A stretch of 64,000 nt of DNA from Geomicrobium sediminis. Its GTDB lineage: Bacteria > Bacillota > Bacilli > Bacillales > Marinococcaceae. This document shows, in pieces, positions 1 to 8,666 of this stretch. The stretch is taken from contig NZ_JAFBEC010000008.1 in NCBI RefSeq assembly GCF_016908595.1, positions 1-64,000 on the forward strand, read 5' to 3'. Each line of letters begins with the position of its first letter. Position 1 is the stretch's first letter. The notes beneath the pieces were generated by a model, which was given only the letters and a program-made list of their open reading frames with translations, was not told where the DNA came from and made no database searches. The position numbers were made by a program, and so were the translations under genes.

Positions 1-61
1 CCGTTCTTTTCTCTATTATAACAAAGCGTGGTTATGATTCGGCGTCTATAAATAAGAAAAA

Positions 62-126
62 GCTGTTGAGAAATGACTTTCTCAACAGCCTGAAAGCACT
101 TTAAACAGAAACGTTTAAAGTGCTTT
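62..126. terminator. Double hairpin after efp
   Basis: Two stem-loops lie downstream of efp. The one nearest efp has arms 93-106 and 113-126 (AAAGCACTTTAAAC and its complement). The next has 12-bp arms 62-73 and 78-89 (GCTGTTGAGAAA). On the minus strand the second hairpin is followed by TTTTTCTT, so it ends efp transcription. The first has a T-run on the plus strand and could also stop transcription entering from the other side. Confidence 0.85.
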
Positions 127-134
127 TTTCTTTA

Positions 135-692
135 CTATGCGCGGGAAACGTATTCCCCTTTACGTGTATCAACAACAAGAACGTCGCCTTCGTTAACAAA
201 GAACGGAACGTTTACCCGGAATCCAGTTTCAAGTGTTGCTGGCTTGTGACCACCTGAAGCTGTATCCCCTTTAATTCCTGGATCTGTTTCAGTTACCGTC
301 AGCTCTACAGAGTTAGGTAGCTCAACCCCAAGTGTTTCTGTGCCGTATTGCGTAATGTGAACTTCCATATTTTCTTTCAAGAAGTTTAGTTCATACTTAA
401 TTTGCTCCGTTTGCAACTCAATTTGCTCAAATGACTCCATGTTCATAAAAGAATGCTCATCTCCATTTGAGTAGAGATATTGCATTTTGTCACGGTCGAT
501 ATGAGCTTTATTTACTTTTTCCCCACCGCGGAATGTTTTCTCAGCGATGTTACCAGTACGCAAATTCTTTAATTTTGAACGAACAAAAGCAGCGCCTTTT
601 CCTGGTTTTACATGTTGGAATTCTAACACTGAAAATAAATCGTTATCTACTTCGATCGTAAGACCTGTTTTAAAATCGTTTACTGAAATCAT
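135..692 (-). CDS. efp: Translation elongation factor P
   Basis: EF-P binds ribosomes stalled on polyproline stretches and promotes peptide bond formation. The 185-residue length is standard. The N-terminal KOW-like domain carries the loop [10 protein letters not shown] with Lys32 at the tip, the residue that is modified in B. subtilis EF-P. The C-terminal OB domains include the family signature around [21 protein letters not shown] and end with the usual [10 protein letters not shown]-type tail. The ATG is preceded by AAAGGTGG. It lies 20 bp downstream of papA on the same strand, as in B. subtilis, so the two are probably co-transcribed. Confidence 0.98.
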   Translation of the reverse strand: MISVNDFKTGLTIEVDNDLFSVLEFQHVKPGKGAAFVRSKLKNLRTGNIAEKTFRGGEKVNKAHIDRDKMQYLYSNGDEHSFMNMESFEQIELQTEQIKYELNFLKENMEVHITQYGTETLGVELPNSVELTVTETDPGIKGDTASGGHKPATLETGFRVNVPFFVNEGDVLVVDTRKGEYVSRA

Positions 693-712
693 CTTCGTAT
701 ATCCACCTTTTT

Positions 713-1783
713 CTAGTTTTGCCCCGCATACTTAAGCGTTTTATCAGACGTCGTTAAACGCTCATTCCCGGTTTCTGTAATGACGATGTCATCTTCAATT
801 CGTACGCCACCGATCCCTGGTAAATAAACCCCAGGTTCAACGGTTACGACCATTCCTGGTTGCAATACGACGTTACCTTTCGGAGAAAGTCTCGGTTCTT
901 CATGAACTTCAATGCCAAGCCCGTGCCCTAAACCGTGACCGAACTTGCCTTCATACCCTTGTTCATAAATGTACGAACGACAAATATCGTCTGCTTCTTG
1001 TCCTGTCATTCCAGGTTTAATTTGCTCTACACCTTTTAACTGTGCTTGTAATACCGTGTCAAAGACCTTTTTCATTTGTTCACTAGGTTCTCCGACAGCG
1101 AGAGTACGTGTAATGTCTGAGCAATACCCTTCATAAATCGCACCAAAATCAAGGGTAACAAGTTCACCTTCCTCGATGACTTTGTCACTTGCAACACCGT
1201 GAGGCAATGCACCTCGTGCTCCTGAAGCAACAATCATATCAAATGATGATCCATCAGCACCAAGTTGTCGCATTTTAAACTCTAGCTCATCACGAACTTC
1301 TTTTTCTCGCATTCCAGGCTTTATGTAATTTAAAATGTGCGCGTAAGCTTCATCTGCAATTGCTGCAGCCTTCTTCATCGTCACAATTTCTTCTTCGTCT
1401 TTGAACTGACGCAATGATTCCACAACCCCACTTAAAGGAACCAATGGAATCGAATGTTCGTGCTTATACAACTCATACTTCTCAAAGGTTGTATACGATT
1501 TCTCAAAGCCGACTGCCTTCACGTTATGCTTCTTTACAAGTTCTTGTATTTCCGTAGCAACCGAACCTTTGTGCTCAACAATCGTGTAACCAACACATTG
1601 ACTCGTTGCTTGTTCGACGTAACGAAAATCGGTAATAAAATATGACTCACTTTCCGTTAAAAAAACGACCCCTGCACTCCCAGTAAAATGCGAAAGGTAT
1701 CTACGATTGGCCTCGCTCTCAACGATAAACGCATCGATGCCTAATGATTGAAACTGTTTTCTAACATTGTCAACTCGTTTCAT
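713..1783 (-). CDS. papA: Xaa-Pro aminopeptidase/dipeptidase, M24B family (YqhT)
   Basis: Cytoplasmic metallopeptidase predicted to cleave peptides with proline in the second position. The 356 residues comprise an N-terminal creatinase-like domain (about 1-125) and a C-terminal pita-bread fold. The five dinuclear-metal ligands are all visible: Asp212 (LDFGA), Asp223 (CSDITRT), His287 (GHGLGHGLG), Glu316 (VTVEPG) and Glu330 (VRIEDD). The ATG follows GAGGAGG. It is the gene immediately before efp; this papA-efp pairing is widespread in Firmicutes and links proline peptide turnover to polyproline translation. Unlike in B. subtilis, no aroQ-type dehydroquinase (yqhS) sits between it and yqhR. Confidence 0.95.
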   Translation of the reverse strand: MKRVDNVRKQFQSLGIDAFIVESEANRRYLSHFTGSAGVVFLTESESYFITDFRYVEQATSQCVGYTIVEHKGSVATEIQELVKKHNVKAVGFEKSYTTFEKYELYKHEHSIPLVPLSGVVESLRQFKDEEEIVTMKKAAAIADEAYAHILNYIKPGMREKEVRDELEFKMRQLGADGSSFDMIVASGARGALPHGVASDKVIEEGELVTLDFGAIYEGYCSDITRTLAVGEPSEQMKKVFDTVLQAQLKGVEQIKPGMTGQEADDICRSYIYEQGYEGKFGHGLGHGLGIEVHEEPRLSPKGNVVLQPGMVVTVEPGVYLPGIGGVRIEDDIVITETGNERLTTSDKTLKYAGQN

Positions 1784-1857
1784 TCGCTTTCGTTCCTCCT
1801 CGCAAAACTTACGATTACATCACCTCTATCTTAGCACATGTTTAGGAAATCTAGCCA

Positions 1858-2343
1858 TTATGTTCCTCCGTATTTTTGCAACTCTTCTTCATAAGCAATG
1901 GAATATCCGACAAATAGACCGTAACTAATAAACAAACAAATGGTACTCGTGATTGTGATATTACTTAACTCTTGAACTGAATCTAACCCGACAAATAACG
2001 GATTAGCAATGTAAAAAATCAGCACCCATAGTACGGCTCCAAAGCCAATTCCCATCCACATGCTACTAATCTTCGCAAGACTATAACGATAAAGAAAGGC
2101 GATTGCAATCGAGCCGATCGTAATCATGAGAATAGCAAGCCATTGACCTGTTTTCTCTTCTGTCCAATCTCCAAGTGACCATGCCATCCAAAATAAATTC
2201 GGACCGACATCTGTAAAATTAAAAAAATAAGCTCCGTACCAAATGGAACTCCACAAAAGACCTCCTACAGCTCCTATTAAGAGAACTTTTACGCTATACG
2301 GCAAATCTTTCGTATCTGTTTTTCGATTTTGTTTTGTTGGCAT
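1858..2343 (-). CDS. yqhR: Conserved membrane protein YqhR
   Basis: A 161-residue integral membrane protein with about four hydrophobic segments after a polar, basic N-terminus (KQNRKTDTKD). Segments lie near residues 20-40, 65-85, 95-115 and 125-148. Its position between papA and the divergent yqhQ matches yqhR of B. subtilis, and the length fits. The biochemical function of the family is not known. The start ATG lies upstream of LPYSVKVLL, and the gene is transcribed away from yqhQ across a gap of about 160 bp that must hold both promoters. Confidence 0.85.
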   Translation of the reverse strand: MPTKQNRKTDTKDLPYSVKVLLIGAVGGLLWSSIWYGAYFFNFTDVGPNLFWMAWSLGDWTEEKTGQWLAILMITIGSIAIAFLYRYSLAKISSMWMGIGFGAVLWVLIFYIANPLFVGLDSVQELSNITITSTICLFISYGLFVGYSIAYEEELQKYGGT

Positions 2344-2505
2344 TATTTACTCACCTCATTGATCCATAGTATGGTACAAATGAGTTGTGCTCATTCTCTT
2401 CACAGTAGATTTTCTCTCTTTTAAAACTGTGTCGTGGAGGTGAGTTGCATCTTGTTGTAGAATAGAAACCATAGCAAACCAAAGAGTTGAAAGATAGGTG
2501 CCAAC

Positions 2506-3489
2506 ATGAGCGAAGAACAAAAACAAGAACAAGAACAAACGTCTCCCTCTACAGGAAAACCCGCCTATGGTGGTCAAGCCCTCATTGAAGGTGTAATGTT
2601 TGCAGGTAAAGAAACGACTGTTTCTGCAATACGCCGGAACACCGGTGATATCGAATACTTCGAAAACGTCCGAAAGCCAATGCCTACACTACAGAAGCTA
2701 AAGAAAATTCCTTTCGTTCGAGGTACTGTTGCTCTGATTGAAGCAGCAGCGATGGGAAGTAAACATATGAACTTTGCCTCTGATCGTTATGACGTTCACC
2801 CCGATGATGATGAGAATATCGTTACTGAGGAGCAGCGTTCTAAGATCGTGAGCTTTATAGGTGTCGCTGCCATGGCAGTGTTTGCATTTTTAATCGGAAC
2901 TGTCATCTTTACACTCGTCCCAGTCTTTTTAGCTGAACTCTTATCCGGACCTTTCCCTGGACATGTAGCTCAGAACTTACTTGAAGGTTTATTTAAGACC
3001 ATTATTCTCGTTGGGTACATTTATTTGATCTCGTTAACCCCACTCATTAAACGGGTATTTCAATACCACGGTGCCGAACATAAAGTGATCAACACGTATG
3101 AATCAAATAAACCATTGACGGTCGAGAATGTACAAGAGCACTCTCGATTGCATTACCGTTGTGGTAGTAGCTTTATGCTGTTTACCGTCATTATCGGTGT
3201 GCTGATTTATTTGCTCGTACCGTTTGATAATTTGTTTGAGCGAATTGTACATCGTTTATTACTCATTCCAGTCGTTCTCGGAGTTTCCTATGAAGTGTTG
3301 CAGTTTACGAACAAGTTACGAGACATCCCTGTGTTAAAATGGCTCGGGCTCCCTGGCTTATGGTTGCAACTACTTACAACGAAACAACCAAAAGACGACC
3401 AAGTTGAAGTATCGATTGCTTCTTTTGAAAAACTGCTAGAACGCGATGAGCAACTAAAGGCAGAAAAAGCCGGCAGTAACATCGTTTAA
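2506..3489 (+). CDS. yqhQ: DUF1385 membrane protein YqhQ
   Basis: A 327-residue membrane protein of the DUF1385 family. After a charged N-terminus comes the family-typical YGGQALIEGVMF motif. Hydrophobic segments follow near residues 115-140, 160-180, 222-245 and 255-275. The conserved motif around FQYHGAEHKVINTYE (about 183-197) and the stretch HYRCGSSF are characteristic. Function unknown; the conserved His and Glu in YHGAEHK suggest a metal site, which is inference. The ATG follows AAAGATAGGTGCC. It is followed at 14 bp by yqhP on the same strand, so a two-gene transcript is likely. Confidence 0.92.
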   Translation: MSEEQKQEQEQTSPSTGKPAYGGQALIEGVMFAGKETTVSAIRRNTGDIEYFENVRKPMPTLQKLKKIPFVRGTVALIEAAAMGSKHMNFASDRYDVHPDDDENIVTEEQRSKIVSFIGVAAMAVFAFLIGTVIFTLVPVFLAELLSGPFPGHVAQNLLEGLFKTIILVGYIYLISLTPLIKRVFQYHGAEHKVINTYESNKPLTVENVQEHSRLHYRCGSSFMLFTVIIGVLIYLLVPFDNLFERIVHRLLLIPVVLGVSYEVLQFTNKLRDIPVLKWLGLPGLWLQLLTTKQPKDDQVEVSIASFEKLLERDEQLKAEKAGSNIV

Positions 3490-3503
3490 AAGGAGATGAG
3501 CGT

Positions 3504-3839
3504 TTGCAGTCGTTTCTAAAAAACCCTTTCGTTTTGATTATTAGCTTCCTTGCAGTGATTGGACTTGGTTCTCAACTGATCTTCAATCCATCTGGACTGC
3601 TCTTAATGCTCGTCATCACTGCTGTAATCGGGGTAATTCTCTATTTCGTTCTCACTCGCTTTATTCGTCCACAAGTTCAAGGTCAACGGGTGGACCCGAA
3701 TTACAAGCGTGCACTCAAACAAGACAAACAACGACGAAAAACAAACAATAAAAACCCCGATGCGGTTAGTGTAAAGAAAAAGCGAAATCCGACCCACTTA
3801 AAGGTCGTTAATGGCAAGAAAAAAAATGCGCGACGATAA
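3504..3839 (+). CDS. yqhP: Small membrane protein YqhP (SA1362-type)
   Basis: A 111-residue protein starting at TTG with AAAAGGAG nine bases upstream. Two hydrophobic segments (about 8-26 and 29-52) are followed by a strongly basic tail rich in Lys, Arg and Asn (KRALKQDKQRRKTNNKNP). This architecture and the position after yqhQ match YqhP and the staphylococcal SA1362 family. No enzymatic motif is visible. The basic cytoplasmic tail could contact membrane lipid or nucleic acid, which is inference. The last codons lie inside the terminator shared with yqhO. Confidence 0.85.
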   Translation: MQSFLKNPFVLIISFLAVIGLGSQLIFNPSGLLLMLVITAVIGVILYFVLTRFIRPQVQGQRVDPNYKRALKQDKQRRKTNNKNPDAVSVKKKRNPTHLKVVNGKKKNARR

Positions 3840-3861
3840 TTTTCGTCAGCGCATTTTTTAG
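3826..3861. terminator. Bidirectional terminator between yqhP and yqhO
   Basis: AAAAAATGCGC(...)GCGCATTTTTT forms a stem with a run of A on one side and T on the other, so it can act in both directions. It overlaps the stop codon of yqhP and nearly touches the stop of yqhO, both of which converge here. Confidence 0.9.
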
Positions 3862-4742
3862 CGACTCCACGTTTTCAAATACTGTTTTGTCGTCTCATAT
3901 CCTAGAGTAACCAACTTTTCTCGATCTTCATCCGTTAAAGAAAAACTCGTCGTCCTAACCGTCTCAATCGGAATAAACACGACGTTGTTCTCGTGACCAG
4001 AATCAATATATCGTGAATCGTGGCTTTTTTGCATCGTCTCAAAAATCGATCCGTATAACTCGAGTGCATTTGTAATCGAGTTTTTATCATGATCCGCCGG
4101 TTCTGGATTAAGTTGAAAACCGAGCAATGGTCGCTTTGAACGATGCTTTCGAAATAACCACATCGGAAAATTACTTAAAATCCCACCATCAACGACTAAT
4201 GATGACGTTCCACCTTTATCAAACAACCGAACAGGCTGGAAGAAAAATGGTAAACTACAACTCATTCGTACCGCGCGAGCGACAGGGAACGAGTCTGGAA
4301 TGATGCCGTAATGCTCAAGGTCATCTGGCAAAACGAGCATTCGGCTTTTTGAAATATCTGCTGCCACAACTCTTAGTTGATCATTTGGCAAATCACCGAA
4401 CGTTCGAACCCCTTTTGCCTCAAGCTTATTCGCTAACCACTCTTCTAATTTATTTCCTTTATATAATCCAAGCCCAAAGTAGACGCCTACCCATTTGAGT
4501 AAATGTGGAAATGTTTTCGCCCAAGCTGTAGGATCGAGGAACATCTTAAGTTCCACTTCATCGAACATCTCTCGAATCTCCTTGCTCGTATATCCCGCAG
4601 CCATTAAGCTCCCCATAATGGCTCCTGCACTCGTACCTGCGATTCTAGAAAACGTGAAGTTCTTTTCTTCCATCGCCTGCAATGCGCCAATGAAGGCAAA
4701 GGCTTTTACACCACCACCTGCAAAGACACCGTCAATCAGCAT
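3858..4742 (-). CDS. yqhO: Patatin-like phospholipase YqhO
   Basis: Predicted serine lipid acyl hydrolase of the patatin family. The oxyanion-hole motif DGVFAGGGVKA lies at the N-terminus, the nucleophile elbow GTSAG follows about 40 residues in, and the catalytic Asp of the Ser-Asp dyad is in VVDGGILSNFP. I chose the ATG at 4742 because the minus strand has TGGGGAG about 11 bases upstream. An in-frame GTG 21 bases further up (4763) overlaps that ribosome site. This gives 294 residues. Substrate unknown. The gene converges on yqhQ-yqhP and is divergent from splA. Confidence 0.92.
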   Translation of the reverse strand: MLIDGVFAGGGVKAFAFIGALQAMEEKNFTFSRIAGTSAGAIMGSLMAAGYTSKEIREMFDEVELKMFLDPTAWAKTFPHLLKWVGVYFGLGLYKGNKLEEWLANKLEAKGVRTFGDLPNDQLRVVAADISKSRMLVLPDDLEHYGIIPDSFPVARAVRMSCSLPFFFQPVRLFDKGGTSSLVVDGGILSNFPMWLFRKHRSKRPLLGFQLNPEPADHDKNSITNALELYGSIFETMQKSHDSRYIDSGHENNVVFIPIETVRTTSFSLTDEDREKLVTLGYETTKQYLKTWSR

Positions 4743-4800
4743 TGAAACACCAACTCCCCACACCTACACACTATGCGCACAAAGAAGAAGTTGCGTGTTG

Positions 4801-4821
4801 TCCTTACAGGAAATGTAAGGA
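4801..4821. promoter_or_regulatory. Inverted repeat between yqhO and splA
   Basis: TCCTTACA-ggaaa-TGTAAGGA is a perfect 8-bp inverted repeat in the gap between the divergent yqhO and splA genes. It could be a regulator site or a leader hairpin of the splAB transcript. I could not find a convincing sigma-G promoter next to it. Confidence 0.4.
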
Positions 4822-4899
4822 TTGATCGCCAGTTCACTCCTAGCGTACGACGAAAAAGATACGCACAAGTTAGTTATAGAGAAAGGAGGAGAACGTTTG

Positions 4900-5136
4900 A
4901 TGGACTACAAAGCAGGTGAAACGCTGTATGTGATCCACCGTAATCCCCACACGCAAGACGTTGCAAACATCCGTGAAGCAACTGTCGTTAACGACCCACA
5001 AGATCCTCTTTCACAAACGATTTATTTAATGGATGAGTTTTATCCAATTACTGAAGAACTTGCGGTTTTTAACAGTTATGAAGAGGCTGAGGAAGCGTAT
5101 TCTTACTACTTTGGCACCGACCCAGAACCAATGTAA
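4900..5136 (+). CDS. splA: SplA-like regulator of spore photoproduct lyase
   Basis: A 78-residue acidic protein. The stretch GETLYVIHRNPHTQDVANI, followed by an acidic C-terminal half with YEEAEEAY, resembles B. subtilis SplA (as I remember it, YVIYRNPH and ASYEEA), the small regulator encoded directly upstream of splB. The start is the ATG at 4900; AAAGGAGG lies at 4882-4889, and a TTG sits one codon before. It is followed by splB at 11 bp, so the two form an operon. SplA is thought to restrain splB expression in B. subtilis; the same role here is inferred from homology and context. Confidence 0.85.
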   Translation: MDYKAGETLYVIHRNPHTQDVANIREATVVNDPQDPLSQTIYLMDEFYPITEELAVFNSYEEAEEAYSYYFGTDPEPM

Positions 5137-5147
5137 GGGGGAAAACC

Positions 5148-6173
5148 ATGAAGCCATTTATGCCTGAGCGAATTTATATAGAACCAAAAGCTTTTGACTA
5201 CCCACTAGGCAAGAAACTCTATGATTATTTCAAAGACTTAGGAACTGAAATACATGAGACTACGTCACACAACCAAATCCGCAATTTACCTGGTGACAAC
5301 CATTTTCAAAAATATCGAAACGCAAAATCAACGCTTGTCGTTGGCATTCGAAAAACATTAAAGTTTGATACGTCTAAACCGTCGGCTGAATATGCAATCC
5401 CTTTAGCAACTGGTTGCATGGGTCATTGTCATTATTGTTATTTGCAAACAACGATGGGTAGTAAACCGTACATTCGAACGTATGTGAACACCGATGAAAT
5501 CTTAAAACAAGCGGACAACTACATGTTGGAAAGAGCTCCTGAACAGACCAGGTTTGAAGCCTCTTGTACGTCAGACATTGTTGGCATTGATCATATTACT
5601 CATTCTCTTAAGCATGCGATTGAACATATGGCCAAAAGCGAATTAGGAAAGCTTCGCTTCGTCACGAAATTCGAACATGTTGACCATTTGTTGGATGCAG
5701 ATCACCGCGGAAAAACCCGCTTTCGATTCAGTGTTAATGCTGACTTTGTAATTCGGTACTTTGAGCCTGGAACGTCAACGCTTGATAAACGAATTGAAGC
5801 CGCTGCTAAAGTTCAAGAAGCAGGCTACCCACTCGGCTTTATCGTCGCCCCGATCTATTTACATGACGGTTGGGAAGAAGGCTATGAAACCTTATTTAAA
5901 AAGCTGTCTAACCAACTTCCGAGTAACGGTCGAGACAACATTACATTTGAATTTATCCAACATCGGTTTACACAACCTGCGAAACGCGTCATCGAAAAAA
6001 ACTATCCGATGACAAAGTTAGAACTTGATAAAACGAAACGAAGGAAAAAATGGGGGCGCTACGGAATTCACAAATACGTGTATGAAAAAGACCAAGAAGA
6101 AGTGATGAAAGATACATTGTATCGCTACGTAGACCACTATTTTCCCAATTCCAAAATTGAATACTTTACGTAA
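5148..6173 (+). CDS. splB: Spore photoproduct lyase (radical SAM)
   Basis: Repairs the spore photoproduct, a UV-induced thymine dimer in spore DNA, during germination. It reverses 5-thyminyl-5,6-dihydrothymine with a SAM-derived radical. The 341 residues carry the 4Fe-4S triad Cys90-x3-Cys94-x2-Cys97 (CMGHCHYC), spaced as in characterised SplB. The additional conserved Cys140 (ASCTSDIVGIDH) is thought to give the final hydrogen atom. The ATG follows AAGGGGG. Encoded directly after splA. Its presence shows that the host forms spores. Confidence 0.97.
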   Translation: MKPFMPERIYIEPKAFDYPLGKKLYDYFKDLGTEIHETTSHNQIRNLPGDNHFQKYRNAKSTLVVGIRKTLKFDTSKPSAEYAIPLATGCMGHCHYCYLQTTMGSKPYIRTYVNTDEILKQADNYMLERAPEQTRFEASCTSDIVGIDHITHSLKHAIEHMAKSELGKLRFVTKFEHVDHLLDADHRGKTRFRFSVNADFVIRYFEPGTSTLDKRIEAAAKVQEAGYPLGFIVAPIYLHDGWEEGYETLFKKLSNQLPSNGRDNITFEFIQHRFTQPAKRVIEKNYPMTKLELDKTKRRKKWGRYGIHKYVYEKDQEEVMKDTLYRYVDHYFPNSKIEYFT

Positions 6174-6201
6174 GCAACAAACGAAATGTTTGTTGCTTTT
6201 C
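6173..6201 (+). terminator. Terminator after splB
   Basis: AGCAACAAAC-gaaat-GTTTGTTGCT followed by TTTTC forms a 10-bp stem directly at the end of splB. Confidence 0.85.
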
Positions 6202-6314
6202 TACGTTTATGCAAAAAAACTTCCGATTCCATTTTACATCCTAAAATTTGCCGTATAATATAGAGATAAGGATTTTTGCATTATAGCGCTTCAACGAAGC
6301 GAAGGAGGCACCTG

Positions 6315-7418
6315 TTGTTAACTAAAACGTTAGTCAAACGGATTTTAATCATCATTGCCCTCATCTTGATCGGGCTATTTGTTTATTACAATTTTTCGGC
6401 ATTTATGCCGCTACTATTAGCGTTATTAACTGCCATGATTTTTGAACCTTTTGTTCGCTTCTTTAAAAAGCAGTTAAAAACTGAAAAGCGCCTTCTGCCT
6501 GTTACGATTGTATTTTTGTTATTTGTAGCCATTAGTGCAATCGGGCTGTACTTTGCTGTGACAAGTCTAATGAGAAGTATTGTAAGTTGGTCACAACAAC
6601 TCCCACAATACGCACTTGAATTGCAACGGTTTGCGAACGACTTGATTATTCAATTTAATCAATTGTTGAGAGATTTACCACAAGGGTATCAAATCGCCCG
6701 TGAACTTGAGCGTCTTTCAGAAGATGCGATTGATTTCGCGCTTAGCATTACGACCAATCTTGTCGGGCTACTCGGTTCGTTTTTGTCTGCGATTCCAAAT
6801 ATGCTCTTCGTAGTGCTTATTTACTTAATTACGCTGTTTCTATTTAGTTTGGATTTACCTCGACTTCTTGGGAATTTCTTTAACTTCTTCAAAACGGAAA
6901 CATCCGAGAAATTACGATTCGTCTTTCACCGGATGGGTCGAGTATTCTTAGGCTGGTGGAAAGCTCAATTTATTCTTAGCTTAGGAGTCTTTATTCTCAC
7001 GTACATCAGTCTTCTTTACATATCACCAGGCTCTGCTTTTATACTCTCACTCATCATTTGGGTCGTAGACATTATTCCACTTTACGTAGGCCCTGCCCTC
7101 GTACTCGTCCCATGGGGATTGTTAGCGATGATCTTAGGTGATGTCACGATGGGGATTCAATTAAACATTTTAGCGCTCGTTCTCCTCATCATTCGTCGTA
7201 TTTTAGAACCTAAAGTACTCGGAGACTCGATTGGCATGAATGCTTTGCCGACCGTATTATCGATGTACTTCGGTTTCGTATTCTTTGGTGTGATGGGATT
7301 AATCTTAGGTCCATTTGTTTATATGGCGATCTTAAGCGCGAAAGAAGCAGGACTTTTTCAAATCAATTTGAAAGAGGACCAACCAAAAGAAGAACCAACA
7401 CCTGCACAAAAAGAATAA
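6315..7418 (+). CDS. AI-2E family transporter (YtvI-like permease)
   Basis: An integral membrane protein of the AI-2E/PF01594 permease family, 367 residues from a TTG at 6315. AAGGAGG at 6302-6308 sets the start. Hydrophobic segments lie at the N-terminus (two close together), near residue 60, then a long amphipathic periplasm-type helix region (about 85-160), and five or more C-terminal segments. The typical C-terminal signature is present as EPKVLGDSIGMNALPTVLS and GLILGPF. The layout resembles the sporulation protein YtvI, but the family is broad and the substrate is not known. It converges on the phosphoribosyltransferase gene through a shared hairpin. Confidence 0.85.
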   Translation: MLTKTLVKRILIIIALILIGLFVYYNFSAFMPLLLALLTAMIFEPFVRFFKKQLKTEKRLLPVTIVFLLFVAISAIGLYFAVTSLMRSIVSWSQQLPQYALELQRFANDLIIQFNQLLRDLPQGYQIARELERLSEDAIDFALSITTNLVGLLGSFLSAIPNMLFVVLIYLITLFLFSLDLPRLLGNFFNFFKTETSEKLRFVFHRMGRVFLGWWKAQFILSLGVFILTYISLLYISPGSAFILSLIIWVVDIIPLYVGPALVLVPWGLLAMILGDVTMGIQLNILALVLLIIRRILEPKVLGDSIGMNALPTVLSMYFGFVFFGVMGLILGPFVYMAILSAKEAGLFQINLKEDQPKEEPTPAQKE

Positions 7419-7498
7419 AAAAAAGCCGATTTAGCATCGTTTGCCCAAAAATTGTTTTTACGAACTTTTGGAGCAAACCGCTAAATCGGCTTTTTTTC
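7419..7498. terminator. Long two-part bidirectional hairpin
   Basis: AAAAAGCCGATTTAGC near 7422-7438 pairs with GCTAAATCGGCTTTTT near 7480-7496. Inside it GTTTGC/GCAAAC and CCAAAA/TTTTGG extend the stem, giving an unusually long interrupted hairpin with A- and T-runs at its feet. The right arm also encodes the last codons and stop of the convergent minus-strand gene. Confidence 0.85.
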
Positions 7499-8044
7499 AA
7501 TTGGAAACAAAGGAAGTTCTTCTAGATAAATGAGATCTTGTTGATCGTTTGCACTGCCTTCTGCAAGTACAGCGGTTTTGGCAACAACGTTACCCCCTGC
7601 CCTTTCAACAAGTTCTTGCAGTGCCGCAATCGATTCGCCTGTTGATACAACATCGTCTACGAGCACGATCCGCTTGCCTTTAAGCTTTTGAGCATCTCGT
7701 TCATCCAATACGAGTGTCTGCTCTACATCGGTCGTAATGGATTTTACCGTTAGTACGAGTGGTTCACTCATGTAAGGTTTCACTGTTTTACGTGCAACAA
7801 CATACTGATCGTGATTCAACAAACTCGAGAGTTCTTGTGCCAACGGAATGCCTTTGGCTTCTGCCGTAACTAAAACATCAGCTTCTGGCAATTGATCGAC
7901 GAGCGCCTTTGCTGTTGCTTTTGTAAGCACTGTATCTCCAAGCATCACGAAACTGGCAATCGCTGTATGTTCTGAGATCGGGACGATCGGTAGGTGCCTC
8001 GTCACGCCGGCTATGATCATCGTGTAAGTCTGCACCTCTTCCAC
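7481..8044 (-). CDS. Phosphoribosyltransferase family protein
   Basis: A 187-residue type I phosphoribosyltransferase resembling adenine and xanthine phosphoribosyltransferases. The PRPP-binding loop is clear as KRIVLVDDVVSTGESI near residues 123-138. VLVTAEAKGIPLA (about 56-68) matches the Rossmann strand and flexible-loop region of Apt proteins. The substrate cannot be told; purine salvage or a regulator role are both possible. The start is a GTG at 8044; a second GTG at 8035 has better spacing from GGGG. It lies 7 bp after mntR, so it is probably in the same transcript. I know of no such gene beside mntR in B. subtilis. Confidence 0.88.
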   Translation of the reverse strand: MEEVQTYTMIIAGVTRHLPIVPISEHTAIASFVMLGDTVLTKATAKALVDQLPEADVLVTAEAKGIPLAQELSSLLNHDQYVVARKTVKPYMSEPLVLTVKSITTDVEQTLVLDERDAQKLKGKRIVLVDDVVSTGESIAALQELVERAGGNVVAKTAVLAEGSANDQQDLIYLEELPLFPIEKKPI

Positions 8045-8051
8045 CCCTTAT

Positions 8052-8468
8052 CTATTCTTCTTCTTTATGATAGTTGTTTAGCGCGTTTAGACGCGCCGGA
8101 TCGTCTTTGAAGTACTGAACAAGATCTCCTATGCGGTCAATCGCATCCCAACTAATATGATGCTCAATCCCTTCAACGTCTTGATAAATGAACGATTCAT
8201 CGACACCAATCAACTGTAAAAATTCTTCCAACAACTCATGACGATAGACAAGCCGCTTTCCAATTTTATTACCTTTTGATGTTAGGATCAGTCCTCGGTA
8301 TTTTTCATAAACGACGTAACCACTTTTATCAAGCTTTTGAACCATTTTCGTTACAGAAGATGGATGCACTTCTAGTGTATCTGCGATATCAGACACCCGA
8401 GCATACCCTTTATCTTCAATCAATTGATAGATTCGTTCTAAATAGTCTTCCATGCTAGCTGTTGCCAT
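8052..8468 (-). CDS. mntR: Manganese-responsive regulator MntR
   Basis: DtxR/MntR family repressor that senses Mn(II) and controls manganese uptake and efflux. The 138 residues are very close to B. subtilis MntR. The winged helix-turn-helix is at [22 protein letters not shown], and metal ligands Asp8 and Glu11 ([10 protein letters not shown]) plus His, Glu, Glu and His in the [12 protein letters not shown] and VEGIEHH motifs are all present. I chose the ATG at 8468 (MATASME), with GGGGGAA upstream; an in-frame ATG five codons earlier overlaps that ribosome site. Confidence 0.97.
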   Translation of the reverse strand: MATASMEDYLERIYQLIEDKGYARVSDIADTLEVHPSSVTKMVQKLDKSGYVVYEKYRGLILTSKGNKIGKRLVYRHELLEEFLQLIGVDESFIYQDVEGIEHHISWDAIDRIGDLVQYFKDDPARLNALNNYHKEEE

Positions 8469-8666
8469 CGTGTGTTCCCCCATTCAATTGCGTTCTGGGC
8501 ACAACTCTTTTATCACATTCTTTATTGTACCGAATTGGCGCATGACAAACAACGACAGATTCAAGAAAAGCATCACTTCGAAAAGAAAGCAAATCGTGGT
8601 ATGATAGAAGTCAGAATAATCGTGATGTGTTCTTCATTAGAGCACATATGAAAGGCGTGGAATCAG

